From the NCBI GenBank assembly GCA_015493685.1, contig WGCS01000060.1, positions 1-55,300 on the forward strand: 55,300 nt of DNA, written 5' to 3'. Made by a program: the position numbers and the translations under genes. This DNA comes from Bacteroidales bacterium. Lineage in GTDB: Bacteria; Bacteroidota; Bacteroidia; Bacteroidales; UBA1556. The stretch's first letter is position 1, and each line of letters starts with the position of its first letter. The notes under the pieces were generated by a model that saw only the letters and a list, made by a program, of their open reading frames with translations, did not search any database and was not told the DNA's origin. Positions 1 through 11,379 of this stretch are shown here, piece by piece.

Positions 1-14
1 AGAAAATAATATCT

Positions 15-22
15 TACCTTTG
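15..22 (+). promoter_or_regulatory. Bacteroidota sigma-A -7 box (TACCTTTG)
   Basis: Exact match to TAnnTTTG, 38 bp upstream of the ATG at 60. Confidence 0.5.
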
Positions 23-59
23 CACTTATTCAATAATACAGTAATAATAATACATATTT

Positions 60-1241
60 ATGCAGCTATTTTTCACAAAAAATAAGGTGATTATTTTCTC
101 ACTATATATTGTTTTAAGCACTTTTATGTTTTCTTGTTCTTCAAAAAAGCATCGTTCCTCAGCCGATATCACCATTAAGGTTCAACTCGACACTAACTAT
201 AATTCGTGGGTATATTTGCAACGTATAAGCCCCAATAGAACTTACACCATAGATTCGGCTTTTGTTAACAACGCCAGGTATTTCTCCCTAAAAACTAAAG
301 CTATACAATCTCCTGATATTTATGTTGTTAGATTTAGTCCAAAACAAGCCATAAGCTTAATACTATTTAAAGACCAATCCGTTAAAGTCCACATTAATAG
401 CCTTGGTAAGCCACTCAAATATACCCTATCAGCCTCACCGGATTCGCAATGGATGAAAGACATCAACAATCAGATCAACCGACATATCTACCAGTTTGAC
501 AGCATCTACAGCACCTATTCAAAGCTTAGCAATCAACAACGAAGAGTTTTGCGCAATGAAACCGATAGTTTATTACGCCACAATCAACTGCAATTATACC
601 GAGATTTAAAGCATCAGATAAAAAAACACCCAAGTTCACTCACTTCAATAATGGGCCTCTACAGTAACTTTGGCAATGCCCATATTTTAAACATAAAATA
701 TGATTTGAATATATTTAAAGAAGTTGCCGACTCATTAAAAGCTCTATATCCGACTAATACACACGTTAAAGCCCTAGAAGCCCAAGTACAAAAACAAGAA
801 ATTATTAAATCTACCATTAGCAAAAGGGAGGAATTACTGAGCGTGGGAAATCATTTTCCTAACCTCTGTTTTTATAGCTTAGCCGATTCCATATATTGCT
901 TAAAAGACTGCCATGCCAACTACAAACTAATCTATCTATGGCGTGCTCAAGACAAAAAATTTTGGGATATCAACCCACAACTTACAGCATTATATAAAAA
1001 ATACAATAGAGCCACATTTGAAGTTATTGCTATCTCTGCTGAGAAAGATAAACTCAGTTGGGCAAACTACTGTAGAATGGAACGATTTAAATGGATAAAT
1101 CTTATTATTGAACCACCGCAAATTCCACAAATAGACCCCGAAGAAGTATTCCCTCGACTTTATTTACTAGATAAAAATTTTACTATCTTAGCAAAGAATC
1201 CAGATATTAAAACCATAGAAACTATAATCAATAAACGATGA
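60..1241 (+). CDS. Lipoprotein with N-terminal DUF4369-like and C-terminal thioredoxin-like region
   Basis: Signal peptide with lipobox (STFMFSCSS); DUF4369-like layout; TlpA/AhpC-like C-terminal part lacking a CxxC motif. Confidence 0.6.
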   Translation: MQLFFTKNKVIIFSLYIVLSTFMFSCSSKKHRSSADITIKVQLDTNYNSWVYLQRISPNRTYTIDSAFVNNARYFSLKTKAIQSPDIYVVRFSPKQAISLILFKDQSVKVHINSLGKPLKYTLSASPDSQWMKDINNQINRHIYQFDSIYSTYSKLSNQQRRVLRNETDSLLRHNQLQLYRDLKHQIKKHPSSLTSIMGLYSNFGNAHILNIKYDLNIFKEVADSLKALYPTNTHVKALEAQVQKQEIIKSTISKREELLSVGNHFPNLCFYSLADSIYCLKDCHANYKLIYLWRAQDKKFWDINPQLTALYKKYNRATFEVIAISAEKDKLSWANYCRMERFKWINLIIEPPQIPQIDPEEVFPRLYLLDKNFTILAKNPDIKTIETIINKR

Positions 1242-4200
1242 ATTATTTCACCCTTTTTAAGTTGTCCATTATTATACTCCTGATAAATACAATGAGGCTT
1301 CCTTTACAAGCTCAAGAATCAAACTATTGGCAGCAAAAAGTAAACTATCATATCAATGTAAAGTTAATTGACAGTAGCAATACATTGCAAGCCCATATTA
1401 AAATCATCTATTACAACAACTCTCCCAACACACTGAATTTCATTTACATGCACCTATGGCCCAATGCCTATTCTGGTGATGGCACGGCACTTAGCAATGA
1501 TTTGTTAAAAAGAGGAAACGCTGACTTATATTATGCCACTGAAGATAAACTGGGCAATATTACTAATCTCGATTTCCGTTGCAATAAGCAAAAATTAAAT
1601 TGGTCTTTTGACCCAAAAAATCATGATATTGCAAAAATTATACTTCCCCAAGGCTTAAAGAGTGGTGATTCCATTGAAATAAGTACCCCTTTCAGAGTAA
1701 AGATTCCCTCAGCAGAGTTTTCGCGTTTAGGCCATAGTGGACAATCCTACCAGATAACCCAATGGTATCCTAAGCCAGCTGTATATGATGCAAAAGGATG
1801 GCATACAATGCCTTATCTTAATCAGGGTGAATTTTATTCGGAATATGGAAATTATGATGTTTATATTAGTCTTCCACAAAACTACCGAATATGGGCAACA
1901 GGCGATTTAATTGATGGCGAGAAAGAAAACCATTGGCTTGATTCCATTGCTGCCGCTACTGCCAAAATCAAGAAATTCCCAGAAGATTTATCCTTCCCTC
2001 CTTCCTCTATCAAGAGCAAAACCCTTCATTTTCATCAAGAGAAAGTACATGACTTTGCTTGGTTTGCCGATAAACGCTATTATGTTTTGAGAGGAAAGCT
2101 AAGCTTAGCAAATGGGCATAGCGTACGAACCCAAAGTATGTTTACCAATGAAGATGCTTTTTTGTGGACCAAAAGTATCGACTATATTGATAGTGCAACA
2201 TCATACTACTCTCAGAGAGTAGGAAATTACCCCTACCATTGGGTAACAGCAGTGCAAGGCACTTTAAGTGCCGGTGCAGGCATGGAATACCCCAATATAA
2301 CAATCATCGGACAAGCCGAATCAAGTACAGATTTAGAAGAAGTTATATTGCATGAAGTTGGCCATAATTGGTTTTATGGCCTATTGGGTTTCAATGAGCG
2401 AGATTATCCTTGGATGGATGAAGGTATTAATACTTTTTATCAAACCGAATATATGAATCACTATTATCCACATTTAAACCTATCACAAAAATATTTTCAC
2501 AAAAACATAAGTATTTTAGGACTCGACAAACTTACCGATCTTGATGAGATGTATTATACAAATCGTTTTATGGCTTCCTATAATTTGGATCAAGCATGCA
2601 ACCTGACATCGTCAAAATATACTACTGCCAATTACGGCATCATTATTTACGAGAAAGTACCCCTATTGTTTAAGTATCTACAATCTTACCTTGGTAAAGA
2701 AAATTTCGATACTATTATGCATGGATTTTATCAAAAATGGAAATACAAACATCCTCAACCTGAGGATATTAAAAGCTATTTTGAAGCAAAGAGCAAAAAA
2801 AATCTATCTTGGTTCTTTGATGGTTTATTGGTAAGTAAAGAACGCACCAATTATAAAATTTGCAAAGCCAAAGAAAAGGAGGGCTGTATAAGTCTGAAAA
2901 TAAAAAACAAAGGGAATAATAACAGCCCCGTATTCATCAAAACACGTAACAGCATAGGAAAGATTAATTCTACACAATGGATAGATGGATTCTCAGGCAC
3001 AAAAACCATCACCTTAAAAGCTAAAGATTATTCCCGAATTGGAATTAACGAAGCTCCCTATCTGCTCGATTATGATCAGGGCAATAACTATTATTACCCC
3101 AAGAAAATCTTTAAAAAGCGGAAAATCCTAAAATTTAAGTTTATCAGCAGTATTCCCAAGGAAGAACAATCAATAGTTTACTATACTCCGGTAATGGGCT
3201 GGAACTTATATAATAAATTTATGTTTGGTGTTCTTCTGTACAACCATTCTATTTTTGAAAAGAAATGGGAATATGAACTTATGCCGCTATATTCCACACG
3301 TACCAAAGACTGGAATGGATCTGCTGCTATTAGGCACAACTTTTATACCTCCGGAGGAATACGAAGAATAAGTCTTGGAATATCTGCAAAGAGATACCAC
3401 TACGACATTGGTCATTTCGAGAATTCATTTCAACGAATAGTTCCCGGTATAAAGCTCTATTTTAAAAATCCTGATGGGAATACAAGCATCAAAAATCAGA
3501 TGCAATTTCGCGTAGTAATAATAGATAAACAATTTGACCACTACGAATATCAACCTTCATTATCAAATTACACAATAAAACAAGCAACACAATATTATAC
3601 AGTTTATAATTTTAATTACACCCACGAAAACAAACGTATAATAACGCCCTATAAATTTCGCTATAATTTAGAATTCAACAAAGAAATAGTAAAAATGGAC
3701 TTCCGCACGGAGGTAAGTGTCAATTATTTTGCGCCAAAAAAATACTTGGAAATTGGTTTCTTTGGCGGCTATATGCTTAAGTATCCTAAAAATCCACAGG
3801 TGGACTATTCCTATAAAATGAGCTCATGGTCCGGCAGCGAAGACTACCTATACGATTATATTTTCCTAGGCCGGTCAGCGCGTAATGGCCTATTGGGAAA
3901 TCAAATGGTACAACGTGACGGTGGATTTTACATCCCTTCAGCTCTTGGCCGTAGCTGGGGGTTTCTAGGTTCGATAAATCTACGTTCCAGCTTACCCTTT
4001 ACTAATTTTATCAAAATATATTTTAACGCCGGAGTTTCTGTCAACCCAACATCACTACAAGTTCAGGATTCCAAAAGTCCACTCTACGAAGGCGGAGTAA
4101 TTTTGTCAATTATCAACAAAGATTTAGAAATCTATTTCCCCGTATTACTTGATGCAAAAACGAAGAACTATCTCGCGTTAAATAACATTTCTTATGTTAA

Positions 4201-4270
4201 TACGATTAGATTTACCATGCGATTGAATTTACTTAATCCATTTAAAGCATTAAAAGAACTACATTTGTAA
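1238..4270 (+). CDS. M1 family metallopeptidase, secreted
   Basis: HEVGHNWFYGLLGFNERDYPWMDEGINTF = HExxH-(18)-E gluzincin motif; signal peptide; overlaps the upstream CDS by 4 bp. Confidence 0.85.
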   Translation: MNYFTLFKLSIIILLINTMRLPLQAQESNYWQQKVNYHINVKLIDSSNTLQAHIKIIYYNNSPNTLNFIYMHLWPNAYSGDGTALSNDLLKRGNADLYYATEDKLGNITNLDFRCNKQKLNWSFDPKNHDIAKIILPQGLKSGDSIEISTPFRVKIPSAEFSRLGHSGQSYQITQWYPKPAVYDAKGWHTMPYLNQGEFYSEYGNYDVYISLPQNYRIWATGDLIDGEKENHWLDSIAAATAKIKKFPEDLSFPPSSIKSKTLHFHQEKVHDFAWFADKRYYVLRGKLSLANGHSVRTQSMFTNEDAFLWTKSIDYIDSATSYYSQRVGNYPYHWVTAVQGTLSAGAGMEYPNITIIGQAESSTDLEEVILHEVGHNWFYGLLGFNERDYPWMDEGINTFYQTEYMNHYYPHLNLSQKYFHKNISILGLDKLTDLDEMYYTNRFMASYNLDQACNLTSSKYTTANYGIIIYEKVPLLFKYLQSYLGKENFDTIMHGFYQKWKYKHPQPEDIKSYFEAKSKKNLSWFFDGLLVSKERTNYKICKAKEKEGCISLKIKNKGNNNSPVFIKTRNSIGKINSTQWIDGFSGTKTITLKAKDYSRIGINEAPYLLDYDQGNNYYYPKKIFKKRKILKFKFISSIPKEEQSIVYYTPVMGWNLYNKFMFGVLLYNHSIFEKKWEYELMPLYSTRTKDWNGSAAIRHNFYTSGGIRRISLGISAKRYHYDIGHFENSFQRIVPGIKLYFKNPDGNTSIKNQMQFRVVIIDKQFDHYEYQPSLSNYTIKQATQYYTVYNFNYTHENKRIITPYKFRYNLEFNKEIVKMDFRTEVSVNYFAPKKYLEIGFFGGYMLKYPKNPQVDYSYKMSSWSGSEDYLYDYIFLGRSARNGLLGNQMVQRDGGFYIPSALGRSWGFLGSINLRSSLPFTNFIKIYFNAGVSVNPTSLQVQDSKSPLYEGGVILSIINKDLEIYFPVLLDAKTKNYLALNNISYVNTIRFTMRLNLLNPFKALKELHL

Positions 4271-4275
4271 CCAAT

Positions 4276-5028
4276 ATGAAGACAAACAATCACCTCTATT
4301 TTATCTCCGATGTTCACTTGGGAGTACCCACCTACGAAGACAGCTTAGCACGAGAAAAAAGACTTGTTAGTTTTTTACAAAGCATTGAAGATAAGGCTAG
4401 TGACCTATTTATCCTCGGCGATTTATTCGATATGTGGTTTGAATATAAGCAGGTGATTCCCCGTGGGTACGTACGTCTGTTAGGCCAGTTAGCTCGTATG
4501 AGTGATGCCGGTATTAAACTCCATTATTTTGCTGGAAATCACGATATGTGGATCTTTGATTATTTTGAGAAAGAGATAGGAGCAATAATATACCGACATC
4601 CCCAATCATTTCTCTTTAACAATAAACGGTTTTATCTTGGTCATGGTGATGGATTAGGCCCCGGAGATAAGAGTTATAAATTTATTAAACGAATTTTTGC
4701 CGGCAAATTAAACCAATGGATGTTTGCCCGTTTACATCCTAATTTTGCTTTAGGATTAGCCAACAAACTATCTAGCCGAAGCCGAGCAGCTAACGGAAAT
4801 TTTGAAGAAGAAAGCGCTGATATTGAAGCTGAATTTTTGGTCCGATATTGCAAAAAACTACTTACAAAAGAACATTATGATTATTTTATTTTTGGGCATC
4901 GACATATTGCCATTGATTACAATTTAGGTAATAAATCTCGCTATATTAATTTAGGAGAATGGGTAAAAAATCCACATTATGCCTATTTTGATGGAGAAAC
5001 ACTAAAATTGATAAAATATAAGAAATAA
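4276..5028 (+). CDS. UDP-2,3-diacylglucosamine diphosphatase (LpxH-like metallophosphoesterase)
   Basis: Metallophosphoesterase motifs ISDVHLG, LGDLFDMW, GNHD, GHGDG, FGHRH. Confidence 0.85.
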   Translation: MKTNNHLYFISDVHLGVPTYEDSLAREKRLVSFLQSIEDKASDLFILGDLFDMWFEYKQVIPRGYVRLLGQLARMSDAGIKLHYFAGNHDMWIFDYFEKEIGAIIYRHPQSFLFNNKRFYLGHGDGLGPGDKSYKFIKRIFAGKLNQWMFARLHPNFALGLANKLSSRSRAANGNFEEESADIEAEFLVRYCKKLLTKEHYDYFIFGHRHIAIDYNLGNKSRYINLGEWVKNPHYAYFDGETLKLIKYKK

Positions 5029-5068
5029 ATTAATCAGAGAAAGAAAACCTCTGCTGCCGATTGATACC

Positions 5069-5446
5069 TTAATTGAGTATTGTAGATTGAAAATCAACAA
5101 TTGCTTTTTCAATTTCTTTATTCATATTATCATGTCCTTTAGAAACATAAGATAATATGCCCAATTTTTTAGCCTCAAGAATAATATTCTCTTTATCTTG
5201 AGCCGATACCATAATTACTTCAGTATGCGGAGAATTCTTTTTCACCCGAAGCAATACTTCTATCCCTGTCAGATCTCCCAGATTATAATCCAAGAAAATC
5301 AAATCAGGTTTAAGGTTGATTTCGTTCAAAAATTCAACTCCTGAATGGTAGGTATATACTTGCTTAAATCCGCGTAAAATCAACTTGCGTTTCATTAATT
5401 CTGCAAACATTGCATCATCATCAACGATAAAAATAATAGAGTCCAT
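5069..5446 (-). CDS. Stand-alone response regulator receiver domain protein
   Basis: IVDDD, LIFLDYNLGD, VMVSA and SKG motifs; REC domain only. Confidence 0.85.
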   Translation of the reverse strand: MDSIIFIVDDDAMFAELMKRKLILRGFKQVYTYHSGVEFLNEINLKPDLIFLDYNLGDLTGIEVLLRVKKNSPHTEVIMVSAQDKENIILEAKKLGILSYVSKGHDNMNKEIEKAIVDFQSTILN

Positions 5447-5603
5447 AAATATCCGACATAAATATTAAGAATAACACTTAATAAATTCTATGCCAAAATA
5501 CATATATAGCTCATTTATCGACTATTATGACTTTTCACCTACCCTCAAATTTTCCCAGAAAAAAACATTATTTCTAAAATTTGGAAAGTGCGCATATTTT
5601 AAT

Positions 5604-5611
5604 TACTTTTG
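5604..5611 (+). promoter_or_regulatory. Sigma-A -7 box (TACTTTTG) upstream of the NtrC-like regulator
   Basis: TAnnTTTG match 42 bp upstream of the ATG at 5653; lies inside the TTG-extended ORF. Confidence 0.5.
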
Positions 5612-5652
5612 TAAGGCTTATTAAACCTTTGCTCAACCTTATCTATTCGCTT

Positions 5653-6999
5653 ATGAATTCCTATAAAATATTTGTTGTTGAAGACGACCCAATCTATGCT
5701 CGAGTACTCAGTTATCATTTATCTCAAAATCCTGATTATGATATAGAAACTTTTGAATCAGGGAAAGAATGCATAAACAATTTATATAAGAATCCTGATT
5801 TAATCACTTTAGATTACAGCTTACCTGACCTCTCCGGCTTGGAAACCTTAAATAAAATTATGGAATTCAATAAGGAACTTCCTGTAATTATTATTTCCGG
5901 ACAAAATGATATAAATACAGCTGTAAGCCTACTAAAAGAAGGGGCATACGATTATATTGTAAAAGATGAAGAAACAAAAAGCAGGTTATGGAATACCGTA
6001 AAGAATATTCGTGAGCATATTAATTTAAAACGAGAAGTAGAAACTTTACGTAAAGAGGTAGGCAAGAAATATACTTTTACCAAAGGAATTATAGGCAACA
6101 GCAAAGAGATGAAGCGCATATTTCGTATTATGGAAAAGGCTGTTAAAACGAATATCACTGTATCCATCACCGGAGAAACAGGAACCGGTAAAGAAGTTGT
6201 CGCCAAAGCCATCCATTATAATTCCGCCAAGGCAAAAATGCCTTTTGTTGTCATAAATGTGTCAGCAATACCTGAAGACCTTATTGAGAGTGAAATGTTT
6301 GGCCATGAAAAGGGAGCTTTTACAGGTGCTGACAGAAGACGCATTGGAAAATTTGAGCAAGCCAATGGAGGCACACTATTTCTTGATGAGATTGCTGAGA
6401 TGTCGCTCCCTATGCAAGCTAAACTTCTGCGTGTAATTCAAGAGAGAGAACTTACTCGCATTGGCGGAAACGAAACGATAAAGTTCACTATTAGAATAAT
6501 TATTGCCACACACAGAAATCTTTTGGATGAAGTAAAAAAAGGTAACTTCAGAGAAGATTTGTACTACCGTTTATTGGGATTGCCCATTGAGTTACCCCCA
6601 CTGCGAGAGCGAGGTAATGATATTATCCTTTTAGCCCGATATTTTGTAAAATCATTCTGTCAAGAAAACCAAATGCCGGACATGAAACTAACGTTGAAGG
6701 CTCAAGAAAAACTCCTTAGCTATCCTTTTCCCGGTAATGTTAGAGAATTAAAAGCCGTCGTTGAATTGGCATCAGTAATGGCTATTGACAATAATATTGA
6801 TGAGGACGATATTAGTTTTCACAAAATTAATGAAATGAGTGAACTCTTATCTAAAGAGATGACATTGGATGAATATACAGCCAAAATAGTTAGCGCCTAT
6901 CTCACCAAATACGATAATAATATTACCGAAGTTGCCAAAAAATTGGCCATTGGAAAATCCACTATTTATCGAATGAAGAAACAAGGGATAATAAAGTAA
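5653..6999 (+). CDS. Sigma-54-dependent response regulator (REC-AAA+-HTH_8)
   Basis: REC motifs (VEDDP, LDYSLPD), Walker [15 protein letters not shown] loop, C-terminal Fis-type HTH. The ORF track starts at a TTG at 5581; the ATG at 5653 is more likely. Confidence 0.9.
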   Translation: MNSYKIFVVEDDPIYARVLSYHLSQNPDYDIETFESGKECINNLYKNPDLITLDYSLPDLSGLETLNKIMEFNKELPVIIISGQNDINTAVSLLKEGAYDYIVKDEETKSRLWNTVKNIREHINLKREVETLRKEVGKKYTFTKGIIGNSKEMKRIFRIMEKAVKTNITVSITGETGTGKEVVAKAIHYNSAKAKMPFVVINVSAIPEDLIESEMFGHEKGAFTGADRRRIGKFEQANGGTLFLDEIAEMSLPMQAKLLRVIQERELTRIGGNETIKFTIRIIIATHRNLLDEVKKGNFREDLYYRLLGLPIELPPLRERGNDIILLARYFVKSFCQENQMPDMKLTLKAQEKLLSYPFPGNVRELKAVVELASVMAIDNNIDEDDISFHKINEMSELLSKEMTLDEYTAKIVSAYLTKYDNNITEVAKKLAIGKSTIYRMKKQGIIK

Positions 7000-7071
7000 T
7001 ATTCTTATCCCTTATCTTTTCCAAATCCACACCAATGAGGCAATAGTTTGTTGTATAATCCATACAACAAA

Positions 7072-9837
7072 CTATCCTACAACAATATTAACAATTCTTT
7101 TGGGTACAACAATTACTTTACGGATGGTTTTTCCTTGAAGCCATTTTTGAGATTCTTCTGCCTTAAGGACAGCCTTTTCCACCTCTTCTTTTGACAAATC
7201 AATGGGAAGATTTAGCTTAAAGCGCATTTTCCCATTGAAAGAAACAGGATAAGAGAAGTCATTTTCTTTAACAAAGTCGGCATTAAAGACAGGAAATTCG
7301 GCTAAAGTAATACTCTGCTCATGCCCCATTAAAGACCATAGTTCTTCAGCAATATGAGGAGCATAGGGCGCAATAAGAATGCTGAAAGGCTCTAAAATTG
7401 CTCGCTTATTGCATTTCAAATCAGAAAGTTCGTTCACAGCAATCATAAAAGCACTTACTCCCGTATTGAAACTAAACCTCTCGATATCATTTTCAATCTT
7501 AGCAATGGTTTTATGAAGAACTTTAAGCTCAGCCGCCGTTGCTTTTTCATCACTTAATACAAAGTCATTATCCTTATTATGAAACAGCTTCCAGAATTTA
7601 CGCATAAAGCGGTAAACTCCTTCAATACCTTTAGTATCCCAAGGTTTAGATTGTTCGATAGGTCCAAGGAACATTTCGTAAAGGCGAAGTGTATCCGCAC
7701 CATATTTTTCAATTAATTCATCGGGATTCTGTACATTATAAAGACTCTTTGACATTTTTTCTACCTCATGTCCACAGATATACTTTCCCTCTTCAAGAAT
7801 AAATTCTGCTTCAGCAAAGTCCGGCTGCCACTTTTTAAAAGCTTCTATATCAAGAATATCATTGTCAACAATATTAATATCGACATGAATACGCTGAGTG
7901 TCATACTTATTGCGCAGTCCAAAACTTACAAATTTACTCGTACCTTTAATTCTATATACAAAGCTGGATCGCCCTTGAATCATTCCTTGATTAATTAATT
8001 TTTTGAATGGCTCTTCCTTAACGACCATCCCCATATCATAAAGAAACTTATTCCAAAAGCGCGAATATATCAAATGGCCGGTAGCATGTTCGGCACCACC
8101 GATGTATAAATCTACATCCTGCCAATAGTTGATAGCCTGTGGCGAAAAGTACTGCTTGGAATTCTGTGGATCCATATAACGAAGATAATAACCACTAGAA
8201 CCTGCAAAACCCGGCATGGTATCTACTTCCAGAGGATATCCCTCTTTTGTCTTCCAGTTTTTAGCCCTTGCCAATGGCGGTTCTCCTTTTTCTGTAGGGA
8301 GATATTTATCCACAGCAGGCAGTTCCAAGGGCAGATCATTAATGGATAAAACATAAGGCATTCCTTCTTTATAATATACAGGAAAAGGTTCACCCCAATA
8401 ACGCTGGCGGGAGAATATCGCATCACGAAGTCTAAAATTAATTTTCTTTTCTCCTATTCCAAGTTTAGTGATTTTCAGGATGGCAGCACCGATGGCTTTT
8501 TTTACACTAAGGCCATTTAAGAAAGCTGAATTCATAAGTACACCTTCTTTGGCATCGTAGGACTCCTCGGAGATATCTCCTCCGGAAACAACTTGAATAA
8601 TTGGAATATCAAACTTTTTGGCAAAAGCATAATCTCTATTATCGTGAGCAGGGACAGCCATAATAGCACCGGTGCCATAACCCATAAGTACATAATCGGC
8701 AATCCAAATTGGAATTTTCTCTCCTGAAAATGGATGAATGGCATAAGAGCCGGTAAATACACCGGTAACTTTCTTTACTTCTGTCATCCGTTCTCTTTCA
8801 GTACGCGATTTTGCCCATTTCACATAAGCTTCAACTTCTTGTTGTTGCTTATCGATGGTTAATTTATTCACCCAATCATGTTCCGGAGCTATTACCATAA
8901 AGGTAGCGCCATACAAGGTATCCGGTCGAGTGGTAAACACTTCCAAAGAATCGTTATACTTTTCTAATTTAAAAAACACCTTAGCCCCTACCGATTTACC
9001 AATCCAATTGCGTTGCATTTCTTTTAAAGAATCACTCCAATCAACTTGGTCCAAACCATCGAGCAAACGCTGCGCATAAGCCGTAACTCGCAAGCTCCAC
9101 TGTTTCATCACCTTGCGCTCAACAGGATATCCACCACGTACCGAAAGCCCATCTTTTACTTCATCATTGGCAAGTACTGTTCCCAAGGCGGGGCACCAGT
9201 TTACAGCAGTATTACTTTGATAGGCCAAACGATAATTCATCAAAATCTCTTGCTGCTGATATTTATCCATTGCTTTCCACTCCTCAGCAGTAAAATTTTT
9301 CACTTCACCGCAAGCTGCATCTACCTTTTTACTTCCATTGAGCTTAAATATCTGCTCCAACATTGATATGGATTCTGCTTTTTTGCTTCCATTACTATAC
9401 CACGATGAAAAGAGTTTAGTAAAAACCCACTGTGTCCATTTATAGTAATTTGGATCGGAGGTGCGTACCTCTCTATTCCAATCAAAAGAGAAGCCAATCT
9501 TCCCCAATTGTTCTTTATACCGTTTAATATTTACCTCTGTGGTAATGGCAGGATGTTGTCCTGTTTTGATGGCATACTGTTCTGCAGGCAATCCATAAGC
9601 ATCAAAGCCCATGGGATGCAATACATTAAAACCTTTGTGACGTTTGTAACGGGAATAGATATCAGAAGCTATATAGCCCAAGGGATGCCCCACATGAAGT
9701 CCTGCCCCCGAAGGATAAGGAAACATATCCAAAACATAATATTTAGGTTTGCTTTCATCTATTTCTACCCGATAAGTTTGTTGCTTTGTCCAATAGTTTT
9801 GCCACTTTTGCTCTATCACCTGAAAATTGTATTCCAT
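7072..9837 (-). CDS. leuS: Leucyl-tRNA synthetase
   Basis: [16 protein letters not shown] (HIGH region) and EKMSKSLYN (KMSKS) with full-length LeuRS architecture. Confidence 0.97.
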   Translation of the reverse strand: MEYNFQVIEQKWQNYWTKQQTYRVEIDESKPKYYVLDMFPYPSGAGLHVGHPLGYIASDIYSRYKRHKGFNVLHPMGFDAYGLPAEQYAIKTGQHPAITTEVNIKRYKEQLGKIGFSFDWNREVRTSDPNYYKWTQWVFTKLFSSWYSNGSKKAESISMLEQIFKLNGSKKVDAACGEVKNFTAEEWKAMDKYQQQEILMNYRLAYQSNTAVNWCPALGTVLANDEVKDGLSVRGGYPVERKVMKQWSLRVTAYAQRLLDGLDQVDWSDSLKEMQRNWIGKSVGAKVFFKLEKYNDSLEVFTTRPDTLYGATFMVIAPEHDWVNKLTIDKQQQEVEAYVKWAKSRTERERMTEVKKVTGVFTGSYAIHPFSGEKIPIWIADYVLMGYGTGAIMAVPAHDNRDYAFAKKFDIPIIQVVSGGDISEESYDAKEGVLMNSAFLNGLSVKKAIGAAILKITKLGIGEKKINFRLRDAIFSRQRYWGEPFPVYYKEGMPYVLSINDLPLELPAVDKYLPTEKGEPPLARAKNWKTKEGYPLEVDTMPGFAGSSGYYLRYMDPQNSKQYFSPQAINYWQDVDLYIGGAEHATGHLIYSRFWNKFLYDMGMVVKEEPFKKLINQGMIQGRSSFVYRIKGTSKFVSFGLRNKYDTQRIHVDINIVDNDILDIEAFKKWQPDFAEAEFILEEGKYICGHEVEKMSKSLYNVQNPDELIEKYGADTLRLYEMFLGPIEQSKPWDTKGIEGVYRFMRKFWKLFHNKDNDFVLSDEKATAAELKVLHKTIAKIENDIERFSFNTGVSAFMIAVNELSDLKCNKRAILEPFSILIAPYAPHIAEELWSLMGHEQSITLAEFPVFNADFVKENDFSYPVSFNGKMRFKLNLPIDLSKEEVEKAVLKAEESQKWLQGKTIRKVIVVPKRIVNIVVG

Positions 9838-10106
9838 ATTGTAATGCTTTTTTAAAAATCAAGGGGCGAAATTAAGAAAAATTGATAATGATATTGTATA
9901 ATAAATAAGGCAGAATAGACAAAAAGGAGGCAAAAAAATATCAGAGCACCTAAGCTTATTAGCTTCCTTATGTCTGCAGGTCCCTTTCTACCACAAGCTC
10001 CAAGGTTACGCCGATAGTGAAAGGGCTAAACTTCCATTGTTCATTCGTAAAGAAAAACAGATTCGGAAACAGGGAAACAACGCTAAAGATAGCAGAACCG
10101 GAGTCG

Positions 10107-10742
10107 TTATTTTATGGTTTTCACTAAATAATAATGATGCAAACTATAGGTTTTTACAAGCCCAGTACGCGGGTAATCTTGCCATAAAATTAGGCCAACA
10201 TTGGGAGCATAATAGGTATGACTCTTCGTTGAAAGATTTAAAAATGGCAAAAACCTTATTGACTCGGCATCGAGGGAAAAGTAAGAACCTTGTAAACAGC
10301 TGATTTTATTTAATGGTTTCTTCATGACACGATAAGTAACAGACAAAACATTCCCTGTTGAAGTTTTAGTTACCGACCTATGTAAAGTATCATCGATTGC
10401 ATTGGCATTAAAAAACCGTTCCCCTTTTTCATCAATATAATAGTGGGCAGAATCGCGTAAATATTGAACATAAGAAGAGGAATAACCCGATTTAAAGACA
10501 AAAAATTTATCACCATGAATAAGAGTATCTGCTGCGATATATGTACTATCATAGCCAATAAAACTACTATTCCCAGCTGTATCAACATTAGAAACATTAT
10601 ACACCCAATAATTACCAACAGACAAGGGAATATATGAATCAGCCTCACCAATGGTTTTGTCAATACTCACCTCTTTCTGTTTCTTACAGGCCATAGTTGT
10701 TGCCAGCAGAACTATTAAGGCAAAAATTATCTGTTTCATCAC
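10107..10742 (-). CDS. Hypothetical lipoprotein
   Basis: Lipobox VLLATTMACKK; last gene of the minus-strand PqqD/ATP-grasp run. Confidence 0.65.
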   Translation of the reverse strand: MMKQIIFALIVLLATTMACKKQKEVSIDKTIGEADSYIPLSVGNYWVYNVSNVDTAGNSSFIGYDSTYIAADTLIHGDKFFVFKSGYSSSYVQYLRDSAHYYIDEKGERFFNANAIDDTLHRSVTKTSTGNVLSVTYRVMKKPLNKISCLQGSYFSLDAESIRFLPFLNLSTKSHTYYAPNVGLILWQDYPRTGLVKTYSLHHYYLVKTIK

Positions 10743-10761
10743 CTATTTTTTTAAACTAATA

Positions 10762-11379
10762 TTATTGTATTTTACTTAAACCATCCATTGCTGAGGCATC
10801 ATTAGGGCTTAGCCATAAAACCTTATTAAACAATATCTTAGCCTCTCTAAATCTTCCTAAATAATAGTTGTTCCAGGCCGTATTGAGTACTACATCATAA
10901 GTAAACGGATATTGATTAATCAATAACTTAAAATACGGTTCAGCAATCTCGTATTTGGTACGGCTCATATAAATCTGCCCTAATTTTAGATTAGCGGTAT
11001 AATTAGCTTTATCAATCTTAAGCACCTCCAAATAAGCATTAATTACTTGTTCCCAATTACCCATTGCCGCAGCAGGATAAGTAAGCCCCATAAGGGCTTC
11101 GATACTTAATGGTTTTAATGAAATACTTTTTTTATAATAACTCATACTCTCGGTATATTGACCGGCGAGATAACTAAGCCATGCCAAGCGTATATTAATA
11201 GCATACGAATCTTTTTGATACACCTTTTTTAAATCAATGACAGCGGCTGAATATTCGCCTTTATTTTCTTGCGTATAACTGTCTTTGAATGCCTCAGCAA
11301 TATTACTCTGCGCATTTAACGAAATGGTTACGATGCCGATAAAAAGAAGCATTAGTACTGATTTTTTTAAAATTTCCAT
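10762..11379 (-). CDS. Tetratricopeptide repeat protein, exported
   Basis: Signal peptide (...SLNAQ) and several TPR-like repeats; start overlaps the upstream CDS end by 13 bp. Confidence 0.75.
   Translation of the reverse strand: MEILKKSVLMLLFIGIVTISLNAQSNIAEAFKDSYTQENKGEYSAAVIDLKKVYQKDSYAINIRLAWLSYLAGQYTESMSYYKKSISLKPLSIEALMGLTYPAAAMGNWEQVINAYLEVLKIDKANYTANLKLGQIYMSRTKYEIAEPYFKLLINQYPFTYDVVLNTAWNNYYLGRFREAKILFNKVLWLSPNDASAMDGLSKIQ

Noticed and set aside
7768-9855. Several 60-115 aa ORFs on both strands overlapping leuS
   Set aside because: Shadow ORFs of a confidently identified leuS; low-complexity composition.
10037-10303. Plus-strand 88-aa ORF
   Set aside because: Mostly antisense to the better-supported lipoprotein gene at 10107-10742; no recognisable motif or signal.
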